Positions 1 to 7,355 of a DNA stretch of 12,740 bases are shown here, in pieces. Origin of the DNA: OMOG01 sp041485845 (GTDB taxonomy: Bacteria; Acidobacteriota; Terriglobia; Bryobacterales; Bryobacteraceae); NCBI GenBank assembly GCA_041485845.1, contig JBGPKH010000212.1, forward strand, positions 1-12,740, read 5' to 3'. The number at the start of each line of letters is the position of its first letter. Positions within the stretch are counted from its first letter, which is position 1. The notes beneath the pieces are model-generated. The model saw only the letters and a list, made by a program, of their open reading frames with translations, had not been told where the DNA came from and did no database searches. A program made the position numbers and the translations under genes.

Positions 1-269
1 AACTGTCGTTTGCAGGCAACTGGACCAGCGCGCCCACGGGACCACCAAAAAAACGACACCGCCTTCTGATGGCCGCCGATGACACAAACTTGAGATCAGC
101 ACCTCTGCACGGCACGCAAAAACCGCAATTCATGGTGCAGAACTTCTGACCCAGGACACTAGGAAAGGCGTGGCCCGTGCGCCGCATCGAAGAGGGAATG
201 ATTCGGCCCCTGGCAGCAGGTTTATTATGCCGAGTTCGACGGTAGCGCTCCAAACGCGTCATTATTAAA
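1..269. other. Leader region without a recognised gene
   Basis: I recognise no gene in this stretch. One + frame is open from the window edge (base 3) to a TGA at 147-149, about 48 codons, and could be the tail of a gene that starts outside the window, but its residues match no family I know. The rest has stops in every frame and no obvious hairpin. The only regulatory hint is the AT-rich TATTAT at 223-228. Confidence 0.4.
223..228 (+). promoter_or_regulatory. Weak -10-like hexamer ahead of the DUF4139 gene
   Basis: TATTAT matches five of six bases of the TATAAT consensus in otherwise GC-rich sequence, about 60 bases before the preferred ATG at 291. No good -35 hexamer lies 16-18 bases upstream, so this is only a candidate. 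Confidence 0.25.
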
Positions 270-290
270 GTGATGGGTGAGTTGAAAACT

Positions 291-2291
291 ATGAAGCGTA
301 CTATCGGTTCGCTGCTTTTGAGCGCGGCGCTGGCGCAGCCCGCGGAACTTCCGGTCAAACAGGTCGTGCTGTACAAGCACGGTGTCGGATTTTTCGAACG
401 CTCGGGAAGGCTCGGGGCTGGGGAGTCGGCGCGCCTGGATTTCAATGCCTCGGAAATGAACGATGTCTTGAAATCCCTGACGATTGAAGAAAAGGGCGGC
501 GGCAAGATTTCCGGCTTGCGCTACGATTCGATGGATCCGCTCAGCCACAAGCTGGCCGAATTCCCGTTCCAGATCGGCGCCGACCAGCCGCTGAGCGGCA
601 TGCTGGGCCAACTCAAGGGCGCGCGGCTGGAGCTGAAGTTCGGGAACGAAACGGTGGCCGGCGCCATCGTCAACGGCCGCGTGATCGCGGGCAGCGATAA
701 GCAGCCGGAGCGCGAGCAACTGACCCTGATGCTCGATAGCGGCGAACTGCGGACCGTGGATCTGAACGCCGCCACGGGCATCCGCTTCAGCGATCCGCAG
801 TTGCAGCAGCAGTTCAAGGACTACCTGGGGGCGGTGGCGGCGGCGCGCTCGAAGGACAAGCGCAGCGTGTACATCGATTCCACGGACGCCAAGGAGCGCG
901 AAGTGGTGGCCAGTTACATGGTGCCCTCGCCGGTGTGGAAGTCGAGCTACCGGCTGATTTTCGGGGCGAGCGGGCAGCCGGTGCTGGAGGGCTGGGCCAT
1001 CGTAGACAATACGACAGGCGAGGACTGGACCAAGGTGCAGCTTTCGCTGGTATCCGGCCGGCCGATTTCGTTCGTGAGCCAGCTTTATGCGCCGAAGTAC
1101 GTGAATCGGCCCGGCGCGGAACTGGCGGACGATACCGCGGCAAGGCCGGTAGTGCATGAGGGCGCGTTTGCGCCTTCCTCGGGTCCTGTGGCTCGCGGGG
1201 GTGAAGCGCTCAACGGCAGAATGGCAGCGATGGCCGCGGCTCCACCGCCGCCTCCCGCGCAGGCACGGATGGAACAGTTTGGCAAGCTCCAAGTCGCTCC
1301 TAGCTCGATCGTCGCCAGCGCCACAGCCGGCGAGCTCGGCGAGTTGTTCGAATACCGCATCGCCCAGCCGGTCACCATCCGGAAGAACGAATCCGCCATG
1401 CTGCCCTTCCTGCAACAGGCGATCGAAGCGCGCAAGCTGCTGATCTACTCCGACCACAGCTCGCAGCATCCCACTACCGCCGCCGAGCTGACGATCTCCA
1501 GCGGCAAGACGCTCGATGGCGGCCCCATCACCGTGTACGACGGGGGCGCTTACGGCGGCGAAGCGCTCATGGAGACGCTCAAGGCCAAGGACAAGCGGCT
1601 GATCAGCTACGCGGTGGATCTCGGCACCCGCATCACCGAGGCCTTCGGCAGCAAGCAGGCCGTGGTCCGCGAGATCCACGCCAATCGCGGCGTGCTCACC
1701 ACCAAGGTGGCCGCCGAAGAGACGCGCACCTACACGGCGCGCAACGTCGACCAGAAGGCCAAGACGCTGATCATCGAACACCCCCTGCGGCAGGGCTACA
1801 CGCTCCTGAATCAGAAGCCGGCTGAGAAGACGGCGGGCGCCTACCGGTTCGAGATTGCGCTCGCGGCCAACGCTTCGCAGGAGTTCGCGGTCAACGAAGA
1901 GCGCGTATACGACCAGTCGTACTCCGTGATGAGCCTGACACCGGACGTTCTGCTGACCTACGTGGGCAACCGCAACCTGAGCGACGCGGGGCGGCGGCAA
2001 TTGCAGCGCATCTCCGATCAGAAAGGGCAGATCGCCGAAAACGATCGCGCGATCCAGCAGGCGGAGACCCAGGCGCGCGAGGGGACCGCCGATGAAGAGC
2101 GCATCCGCCATAACATCGAAGCGCTCAACAACGTCAGCGGACAACAGCAGCAGGTACAAAACTACGCGCGCCAACTGGACACCCACGAGCAGCAACTCGC
2201 GGCGTTGCGCGACCGGCAGGCGGAGTTGCAGAAGAAGAAGACGGCGCTGCAAGGGGAGTTGGATAAGCTGATCGAGGGGTTGGCATTTTAG
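291..2291 (+). CDS. Secreted DUF4139-domain protein with C-terminal coiled coil
   Basis: I prefer the ATG at 291 over the in-frame GTG at 270 because it is preceded by GGTGAG (275-280) and opens directly into a signal peptide (MKRTIGSLLLSAALA, cleavage after Ala15). The mature N-terminus (VKQVVLYKHGVGFFER) resembles the N-terminal DUF4140-like strand region. Residues about 190-540 form the DUF4139 body, with a Pro-rich insert at about 317-324. From about residue 563 to the end the protein is Gln/Glu/Arg-rich heptad-like coiled coil. In better-known DUF4139 proteins of the mucoidy-inhibitor type the coiled coil sits between DUF4140 and DUF4139, so the C-terminal position here differs. The family has no established reaction; an envelope or periplasmic structural role is inference. 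The gene ends with TAG and converges with the small - strand gene beyond it. Family call is firm, function unknown. Confidence 0.85.
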   Translation: MKRTIGSLLLSAALAQPAELPVKQVVLYKHGVGFFERSGRLGAGESARLDFNASEMNDVLKSLTIEEKGGGKISGLRYDSMDPLSHKLAEFPFQIGADQPLSGMLGQLKGARLELKFGNETVAGAIVNGRVIAGSDKQPEREQLTLMLDSGELRTVDLNAATGIRFSDPQLQQQFKDYLGAVAAARSKDKRSVYIDSTDAKEREVVASYMVPSPVWKSSYRLIFGASGQPVLEGWAIVDNTTGEDWTKVQLSLVSGRPISFVSQLYAPKYVNRPGAELADDTAARPVVHEGAFAPSSGPVARGGEALNGRMAAMAAAPPPPPAQARMEQFGKLQVAPSSIVASATAGELGELFEYRIAQPVTIRKNESAMLPFLQQAIEARKLLIYSDHSSQHPTTAAELTISSGKTLDGGPITVYDGGAYGGEALMETLKAKDKRLISYAVDLGTRITEAFGSKQAVVREIHANRGVLTTKVAAEETRTYTARNVDQKAKTLIIEHPLRQGYTLLNQKPAEKTAGAYRFEIALAANASQEFAVNEERVYDQSYSVMSLTPDVLLTYVGNRNLSDAGRRQLQRISDQKGQIAENDRAIQQAETQAREGTADEERIRHNIEALNNVSGQQQQVQNYARQLDTHEQQLAALRDRQAELQKKKTALQGELDKLIEGLAF

Positions 2292-2353
2292 GGACGCAAA
2301 CCTTAAGGCGCGTCACTGAACCGCGACCACAGGGAGCGTTACAAGCCGGGTTT

Positions 2354-2656
2354 TCATTCGATCAGGCTTTCCATGGGCGCCGGGGACGGACGAGTACCGC
2401 GGCGGGCACTGTAGTTGAGAAGGCCGGACGCCTTCCAGGCGCAGCGCTGGGCGGCGCTGCGCAATTCTATGAGGAGCGGGCGGGCGGGATGCCCGGGTTC
2501 GAGGGCCAAAATGGAGTCCGTAACGCTGCTGAGGATGACAGTCAGCTCGTTATTCAGGTCATGCGCGGCTGCTGCGGCGACGGCGCAGGCGCGATCGGTT
2601 TGGGTCAAGCGTTCCACAATACCAAGGTAGTTGGCCAGCCTGACCATGCTCTGCAT
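2354..2656 (-). CDS. Stand-alone histidine-kinase phosphoacceptor (DHp-like) protein
   Basis: This 100-residue product has the H-box pattern of a sensor kinase dimerisation domain: His32 in AHDLNNELTVI, of the H-D-[FL]-N-N-x-L type, followed by a second helix (about residues 56-80) ending in SGLLNYSARR. No catalytic ATPase domain (N, G1 or G2 boxes) follows: the frame stops with TGA at 2354-2356. No sensor domain precedes it, since only about 20 residues lie before the first helix. It is either a free phosphotransfer or decoy domain or the leftover of a kinase. The start is ATG at 2654-2656, with another in-frame ATG at 2645-2647; neither has a clear Shine-Dalgarno sequence. It runs divergently from the S55 gene and converges with the DUF4139 gene. 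The domain call rests on the motif; autonomous function is inference. Confidence 0.65.
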   Translation of the reverse strand: MQSMVRLANYLGIVERLTQTDRACAVAAAAAHDLNNELTVILSSVTDSILALEPGHPARPLLIELRSAAQRCAWKASGLLNYSARRGTRPSPAPMESLIE

Positions 2657-2670
2657 TTTGAGATGCCAGA

Positions 2671-2699
2671 TTGTTTAGAATCAATGGGATAGCGATAAT
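2671..2699 (+). promoter_or_regulatory. Sigma70-like promoter for the S55-type gene
   Basis: TTGTTT (2671-2676) and GATAAT (2694-2699) are separated by 17 bases. The -10 matches five of six consensus positions, the -35 three of six. Transcription would start near 2706, leaving a leader of about 50 bases before the ATG at 2758. The same stretch lies just upstream of the divergent phosphoacceptor gene. Confidence 0.5.
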
Positions 2700-2757
2700 T
2701 CTGAGCTTGTGACCGAGATTTTGGTTACAATGGAAAGTAACTGGAGCTGTTGACCCA

Positions 2758-4623
2758 ATGAACATGCGAACTGCCGCGGTCCTGATGGGATTCGCGGTCA
2801 CTGCTCTCCCTGTATGTGCGGGCGAGACACCCCTTACTCCACCCAAGGCCGGCAAGGTCGAGATCATGCGGCTGAGCGAAGTAAAGGCCGGCATGAAGGG
2901 CACCGCGTGGACCGTTTTTCAAGGCACCGAACCCGAGGCCGTTCCCGTGGAGATCATCGGCCGCTGGAAGAACCAGTGGGGGCCGAAGCAGGACATCATC
3001 CTGGCCAAATTGGGTGGTAAGGCGGTGCGCACGAACGTTGCGGGCGGGATGAGCGGCAGCCCGGTGTACATCAACGGCAAACTGGTGGGCGCGGTGGCGC
3101 TACGTCTCAGCGTTTTCTCGCCCGACGCCATTTGCGGCATCACGCCGATCGAGCTGATGCTGGAGATCAACGATTTCGACCAATCGCGGCCGGACGACGC
3201 GCGCACACCGGACAAGCTGGTGGCGCGTAATCGGGAGTTCGCCATTCCGAGCGAGTTATTGGCGCAGGCGGTGGCGGCCGGCGCATCGGGCAGCCTGCCG
3301 CAGCAGTCGCCGATGATGGCGCCGATCGAAGCACCGCTGGTCTTCTCCGGTTTCCAGGAGAGCACGCTGCGCGAGTTCGGCCCCCTGTTCCACCAACTGG
3401 GGATCAGCGCGGTGCAGGGCGGCGGCGGCTCCGACACCCATACGAACAAGCCCGCTCCCGGTTGGGAAAAGGCCCTGAACCCCGGCGAAGCGGTGGCGGG
3501 GGTCCTGGTCAATGGCGATTTCGGCCTCACCGGCCTGGGCACCGTGACCTACAACGACGGGAAGCGCGTGCTGGCCTTCGGACACCCGTTTTTCAATCTC
3601 GGCCCAGTGGATATGCCGATGAGCAAGGGCGAGGTAGTGATGACGCTGGCCTCGGCATTCCAGCCGAACAAGTTTGCCAACGCCACGGACATCGTGGGGG
3701 CGCTTCACCAGGACCGCCACAGCGGCATCATGGGCGTGCTGGGCGCGCAGTCGGACATGATCCCGGTGACTATGAAGGTGCGGTCGCTGGACGAGAAAGA
3801 AGCCGTGCGCAAGCAGAAGGAGTTTCACTTCAACGTCTTCGTACACCAGAAGTGGACGCCCTACCTGATGATGCTGACGCTGTACAACTCGGTATCGCAG
3901 CTCAATGAATTCGCCGACGAGGCCACTTACCGTTTCAGCGGCAAGGTGCAGATGAACGGGCAGCCCGCGATTTCGCTTACGACGATGCAAGCTTCGGGCG
4001 AGATGCCCATGCCCGCGCCCATGCTGCTGGCCGGATGGTGGGGCGACAAGTTCAACCGCCTGTACCTGAACAACGTGAAGACGCCCGACGTCAAGAGCGT
4101 GAGCGTGACCGTGGACCTGCTGCCGGAACGCCGCGTGGCGATCATCGAGAACGCCTGGGTGGCGAATCCGGAAGTGCGTCCCGGCGACGAGGTGCCGGTG
4201 AAGGTGTCGCTGCGGCCGTATCGCGGCGGGCCGATCCAGCGCGACTTCATGGTCAAGATTCCGGCCGGCCTGGGGAAGGGCGACCACCGCATCGTGCTCA
4301 GCGACGCCGACACCGTGAACCGCATGCAGAACATGGCCGGGCTGATGAACCGTTTCATCGACATTCCGGAGACGGTCTCGCTGCTCAACCAGGAGCGGAC
4401 CAACAACAAGCTGTACGTTTCGCTGGTGGAGGCGAGCCCCACGGCATACTACGACGACAAGACGATGCCCAGCCTGCCCTCGTCGGTGCTGAATGTGATG
4501 CAGGCGGGCCGCGGGCCGAACCGGTCGCTGTTCACTTCGCCCGAGACGGCGTCGGAGCAGATGTCGCTGCCGTTCGATTACGTGGTGAGCGGGAGTTACT
4601 CGCTGCGGATTCACGTGAAGTAA
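2758..4623 (+). CDS. Secreted SpoIVB-type (peptidase S55) domain protein
   Basis: The 621-residue protein starts with a signal peptide (cleavage probably VCA|GE after Ala21). CTGGAG at 2741-2746 is a modest ribosome binding site. The segment around residues 40-115 carries the S55 signature GGMSGSPVYINGKLVGAV, with the presumed nucleophile Ser99 (codon 3052-3054). A second S55-like block, GTVTYNDGKRVLAFGHPFF, lies at about residues 261-279 with His276 (3583-3585). Residues 1-98 contain no histidine, so a catalytic His must come from after Ser99. That order is opposite to Bacillus SpoIVB, where His precedes Ser. Residues about 445-520 look like an Ig-like beta domain. Known S55 proteases cleave envelope or forespore proteins; the target here is unknown. 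It is followed after 100 bases by the propeller gene on the same strand. The family call is strong; proteolytic activity is inference. Confidence 0.8.
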   Translation: MNMRTAAVLMGFAVTALPVCAGETPLTPPKAGKVEIMRLSEVKAGMKGTAWTVFQGTEPEAVPVEIIGRWKNQWGPKQDIILAKLGGKAVRTNVAGGMSGSPVYINGKLVGAVALRLSVFSPDAICGITPIELMLEINDFDQSRPDDARTPDKLVARNREFAIPSELLAQAVAAGASGSLPQQSPMMAPIEAPLVFSGFQESTLREFGPLFHQLGISAVQGGGGSDTHTNKPAPGWEKALNPGEAVAGVLVNGDFGLTGLGTVTYNDGKRVLAFGHPFFNLGPVDMPMSKGEVVMTLASAFQPNKFANATDIVGALHQDRHSGIMGVLGAQSDMIPVTMKVRSLDEKEAVRKQKEFHFNVFVHQKWTPYLMMLTLYNSVSQLNEFADEATYRFSGKVQMNGQPAISLTTMQASGEMPMPAPMLLAGWWGDKFNRLYLNNVKTPDVKSVSVTVDLLPERRVAIIENAWVANPEVRPGDEVPVKVSLRPYRGGPIQRDFMVKIPAGLGKGDHRIVLSDADTVNRMQNMAGLMNRFIDIPETVSLLNQERTNNKLYVSLVEASPTAYYDDKTMPSLPSSVLNVMQAGRGPNRSLFTSPETASEQMSLPFDYVVSGSYSLRIHVK

Positions 4624-4629
4624 GAAAGG

Positions 4630-4702
4630 CAGGAGTCAGAATTCAGGAGACAGGAGTCAGAATGTCATACCGCGGGTTCTGACTTCCGACTCCTGGCTCC
4701 TG
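4630..4702. repeat. Short direct repeats with an imperfect inverted arm
   Basis: The 13-mer CAGGAGTCAGAAT occurs at 4630-4642 and again at 4651-4663 (period 21). The left segment 4644-4662 pairs with 4684-4702 at 17 of 19 positions around a 21-base loop that contains CCGCGGG. A competing 7-base pairing (4656-4662 with 4677-4683) is also possible. The unit fills the gap between the S55 stop and the propeller start. Such AGGAGTCAGAAT-type units are familiar as dispersed intergenic repeats in several bacterial phyla (recalled, not searched). In RNA it would fold into a strong hairpin that could attenuate or process the message. No T-tract follows, so it is not a classical terminator. Confidence 0.75.
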
Positions 4703-4723
4703 TCTTCCTCGATTTCCAATTCT

Positions 4724-6919
4724 ATGTTCAAACTCTTGGCAATTGTGTTCCTCATCTCGTCTGCCCTTCTTGCCGGCGAGACCCGCACGTGGTCGCAGAA
4801 CGACTATGCGGCCTTCGAGAAGGGCGTGATCAAGAACCTTTCGGTGCGCAGCGATGGCCTGCTGACGCTGGCGCCGCGTTCGCATGAGCTGTTCGACACG
4901 TCCTCGGCGTATTTGTGGGCGTTGGCGCAGGATTCCAAGGGGAACCTCTACGCGGGGGGTGGGACCAGCGCCAAGCTCTACCGCATTCCTCCGGACGGCA
5001 AGGGCAAGATGCTGGCCGACCTCGATTCGCTCGAGATCCACGCCATCGTCGTGGACTCCCGCGACCGCATCTACGCGGCCACTTCTCCGGACGGCAAGAT
5101 CTATCGCATCACGGGCAACGGCAAGCCGGAGGTCTTCTACGATCCCAAGCAGAAATATATCTGGGCGCTGGCGTTCAATAGCAAGGGCGATCTGTTTGTA
5201 GCCACCGGCGACCAGGGCGAGATCCATCGCGTGACCGCCGATGGCAAGGGCAAGGTCTTCTTCCGCACCGATGAGACGCACGTGCGCTCGATGGCCGTGG
5301 ATCCGAGCGACAACCTGATCGTGGGGACCGACCCGGGCGGCCTGGTGCTGCGCGTGTCCGCGGCGGGCGACGGGTTCGTGCTCTACCAGATGCCCAAGAG
5401 GGAAGTGACGTCGGTGGCGGTGTCGCGGGACGGATCGATCTACGCATCCGCGGTGGGCAACAAGCAGGCCGGCACTCCACCGGCGCCGCCTGCCCAGAGC
5501 AATCCGGCGCCGGCCGCGGCCACGGTTACGGTGACTGCGCCGGGCGCGCCTCCGCCGCAAGGCCCGCGTCCGCCCGCTGCTCCGCCCGCATCGGTAGCTC
5601 CCGTGGGGGTCAGCGGCGGCAGCGAGGTCTATCGCATCGAGCCGGGCGGCAACCCGCGGCGGGTCTGGTCGAATTCCCAGGACGTGGTGTATGCCATCGC
5701 CTTCGACAGTGCCGGCCGGGTGGTGATTGGGGCGGGCAACAAGGGCAACGTGTATCGCATCGAATCGCCCACCATGTACACCGCGCTGCTGATCGTCCCC
5801 GCGACGCAGATCACGGCATTCCAGGCGGGTCGCGACGGCCGACTGTACGCGGCGACCGGGAACGTGGGCAAGGTGTACGAGATCGGCCCGGGTCTGGAGC
5901 ACGATGGCACGATTGAAAGCGACGTCTTCGACGCGTCGATGTACACACTCTGGGGCCGGCTCAGTTTCGAGGCCAAGCTCAACGGCGGGCAAATCGGGAT
6001 TCAGACGCGTAGCGGAAACCTCGACCAGCCGCAGAAGAACTGGAGCGCGTGGTCGGCGCCGATTATGACGGCCAAGGGCGGCCGGCTGAGCTCGCCGGCG
6101 TCGCGGTTCGTGCAGTGGAAGGCGATGCTGACGGCCGATAGCACGGGCCGGTCGCCGGAGCTGGAGTCGGTGGACGTGGCGTATCTGCCGAAGAACGTGG
6201 AGCCGCGCATCGACGAGATCGAGATGACTCCGCCCAATCACAAGTTCCCGCCACCGACGACGCCGCTCGTGGCGACCCAGGCGCAGACCTTGAGCCTGCC
6301 GCCGCTCGGCAGGCGCCCGGCGCCGAGTGCGCCGTCGTTCAACGTGGAGAGCACGACCAGCACGCCGGCCATGCAGTTGGCGAGGGGATGGGTAGGGGCG
6401 AGGTGGCTGGCTTCCGACCCCAACGGCGATGCGCTGGTGTTCACGGTGGAGATCCGGGGCGCCAACGAGACGGGGTGGAAGCTGCTGAAGGAGAAGATCG
6501 CGGAGAAGTATTATTCCTGGGACTCCACGGCCTTTCCCGATGACGAATACCGCCTGCGGATCACCGCATCGGACGCGCCGGGAAATCCGCCTTCGGAGGC
6601 GCTGACGACGCGGATGGAGGGCGATCCGTTTATCATCGACAACACGCCGCCGAAGATCACGGACCTGGCCGCTACGCGCAACGGCGCGAAGCTGCAAGTT
6701 CGCTGGCACGCGGCCGATGCGCTGAACAATGTGAGTAAGGCGGAGTACTCACTCGATGGCGGGGATTGGACCGTGGCTGCGCCGGTGACCAAGCTGTCGG
6801 ACTCACTGGAGCTGGATTACGATCTCAGCGTGGACGCGGCGCCCGGCGAGCACACCATCGCCGTGCGGGTGCAGGACGACTACGACAATCTGGCTACGGA
6901 TAAGGTGGTGGTGCGGTAG
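4724..6919 (+). CDS. Secreted beta-propeller protein with C-terminal Ig-like region
   Basis: The 731-residue product begins with a signal peptide (MFKLLAIVFLISSALLAGE). Residues about 60-245 contain repeated propeller blades of the type aLaxDSxGNLYAGxxxxGKIYRI, each ending in a Y/H-R-I or V-type strand. A Pro/Ala-rich insert at about 248-294 interrupts the propeller, and more blades continue to about residue 390 (GSEVYRIEP, GNVYRIES, GKVYEIGP). Residues about 405-490 resemble a beta-sandwich ending in SVDVAYLPKN; a second Pro-rich stretch follows, then two Ig/FN3-like units to the end. No catalytic motif is evident, so a binding or scaffolding role outside the cell is inference. The ATG at 4724 has no visible Shine-Dalgarno sequence and lies 21 bases after the repeat. 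It probably shares a transcript with the S55 gene and ends at an intrinsic terminator. Confidence 0.8.
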   Translation: MFKLLAIVFLISSALLAGETRTWSQNDYAAFEKGVIKNLSVRSDGLLTLAPRSHELFDTSSAYLWALAQDSKGNLYAGGGTSAKLYRIPPDGKGKMLADLDSLEIHAIVVDSRDRIYAATSPDGKIYRITGNGKPEVFYDPKQKYIWALAFNSKGDLFVATGDQGEIHRVTADGKGKVFFRTDETHVRSMAVDPSDNLIVGTDPGGLVLRVSAAGDGFVLYQMPKREVTSVAVSRDGSIYASAVGNKQAGTPPAPPAQSNPAPAAATVTVTAPGAPPPQGPRPPAAPPASVAPVGVSGGSEVYRIEPGGNPRRVWSNSQDVVYAIAFDSAGRVVIGAGNKGNVYRIESPTMYTALLIVPATQITAFQAGRDGRLYAATGNVGKVYEIGPGLEHDGTIESDVFDASMYTLWGRLSFEAKLNGGQIGIQTRSGNLDQPQKNWSAWSAPIMTAKGGRLSSPASRFVQWKAMLTADSTGRSPELESVDVAYLPKNVEPRIDEIEMTPPNHKFPPPTTPLVATQAQTLSLPPLGRRPAPSAPSFNVESTTSTPAMQLARGWVGARWLASDPNGDALVFTVEIRGANETGWKLLKEKIAEKYYSWDSTAFPDDEYRLRITASDAPGNPPSEALTTRMEGDPFIIDNTPPKITDLAATRNGAKLQVRWHAADALNNVSKAEYSLDGGDWTVAAPVTKLSDSLELDYDLSVDAAPGEHTIAVRVQDDYDNLATDKVVVR

Positions 6920-6939
6920 GGGGTGGGGCAGTTCTGGCT

Positions 6940-6965
6940 GCCGCCTTTCCAGGCGGCCTTTTCTT
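6940..6965 (+). terminator. Intrinsic terminator after the propeller gene
   Basis: GCCGCC (6940-6945) and GGCGGC (6952-6957) form a perfect six-base-pair GC stem with a six-base loop, followed by CTTTTCTT. It begins 20 bases after the TAG stop of the propeller gene. It separates the S55/propeller unit from the accessory island. Confidence 0.8.
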
Positions 6966-7001
6966 GCCGCTACACTACCACGGCCGCAATTACGGACGAA
7001 C

Positions 7002-7085
7002 GTGAATCTCTGCGCCAGGAGTACTCGCGGGCACGCCTACCGCAGCCCCAAGATCTACTCGCCAAAGGAGGTCATTGAGCTGTGA
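7002..7085 (+). other. Possible 27-codon leader ORF overlapping the next gene
   Basis: A GTG at 7002 opens a 27-codon frame ending in SPKIYSPKEVIEL and TGA at 7083-7085, which overlaps the GTG start of the next gene as GTGA. That arrangement is typical of translational coupling. No clear ribosome binding site precedes 7002, and the peptide matches nothing I know. It may be a leader peptide, the tail of a lost partner gene, or chance. Confidence 0.25.
7064..7072 (+). promoter_or_regulatory. Near-perfect Shine-Dalgarno sequence
   Basis: AAAGGAGGT lies ten bases before the GTG at 7082. It is the best ribosome binding site in the window and decides the GTG start of the small gene that follows. 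Confidence 0.75.
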
Positions 7086-7285
7086 AGCAGACAAAGCCGT
7101 TTGACTGCGTTGAGATGAAATGGGCAATACAGAGAAAGCATCAGGCTGAAGCAGACGCTCTCGGCAAAGAAGAGGCGGATCGGCGGCGATGGCAGCGCGT
7201 TCTCGACGATCCCGTGCTCGGAGCCTTTGTAAAAGCGCATGCGATTCGGGGATCGCGAAAGAACGAGGAGGAGAGTGTGCATTGA
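7082..7285 (+). CDS. Small antitoxin-like hypothetical protein
   Basis: The 67-residue product begins MKQTKPFDCVEMKWAIQRK (GTG start) and continues with an acidic/basic helix (ALGKEEADRRRWQRVLDDP). Its opening pattern K-x-F-D-x-V-x-M-K and short charged helix recall a large group of small proteins often found beside toxin genes, which I recall but cannot verify here. The excellent ribosome binding site at 7064-7072 and the GTGA overlap with a tiny upstream frame support real expression. No toxin-like partner follows on the + strand; the next readable gene is the convergent HEPN gene 70 bases on. Coding status is likely; the antitoxin role is a guess. Confidence 0.6.
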   Translation: MKQTKPFDCVEMKWAIQRKHQAEADALGKEEADRRRWQRVLDDPVLGAFVKAHAIRGSRKNEEESVH

Positions 7286-7355
7286 GGGATTCGATGTCTC
7301 GCGAGCGCCAAAGACCTCAAGTCCCTGGAACCGCCTGTCGGCTCGGAGCGTCTCC

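Noticed and set aside
225..2252. A 675-codon open frame on - opposite the DUF4139 gene
   Set aside because: Its translation is Arg/Leu/His/Gln-rich low-complexity sequence with no motif. The + frame has a signal peptide, family motifs and a ribosome binding site. It is an antisense shadow of GC-rich codons.
2293..2314. Hairpin GACGC/GCGTC between the convergent genes as a terminator
   Set aside because: The five-base stem has a twelve-base loop and no T-tract on either strand, which is too weak to call.
4643..6709. A 688-codon open frame on - opposite the propeller gene
   Set aside because: It is rich in Arg, His and Ala without any domain pattern, while the + frame shows repeated propeller blades. 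The similar - frame at 3256-4614 opposite the S55 gene was rejected for the same reason.
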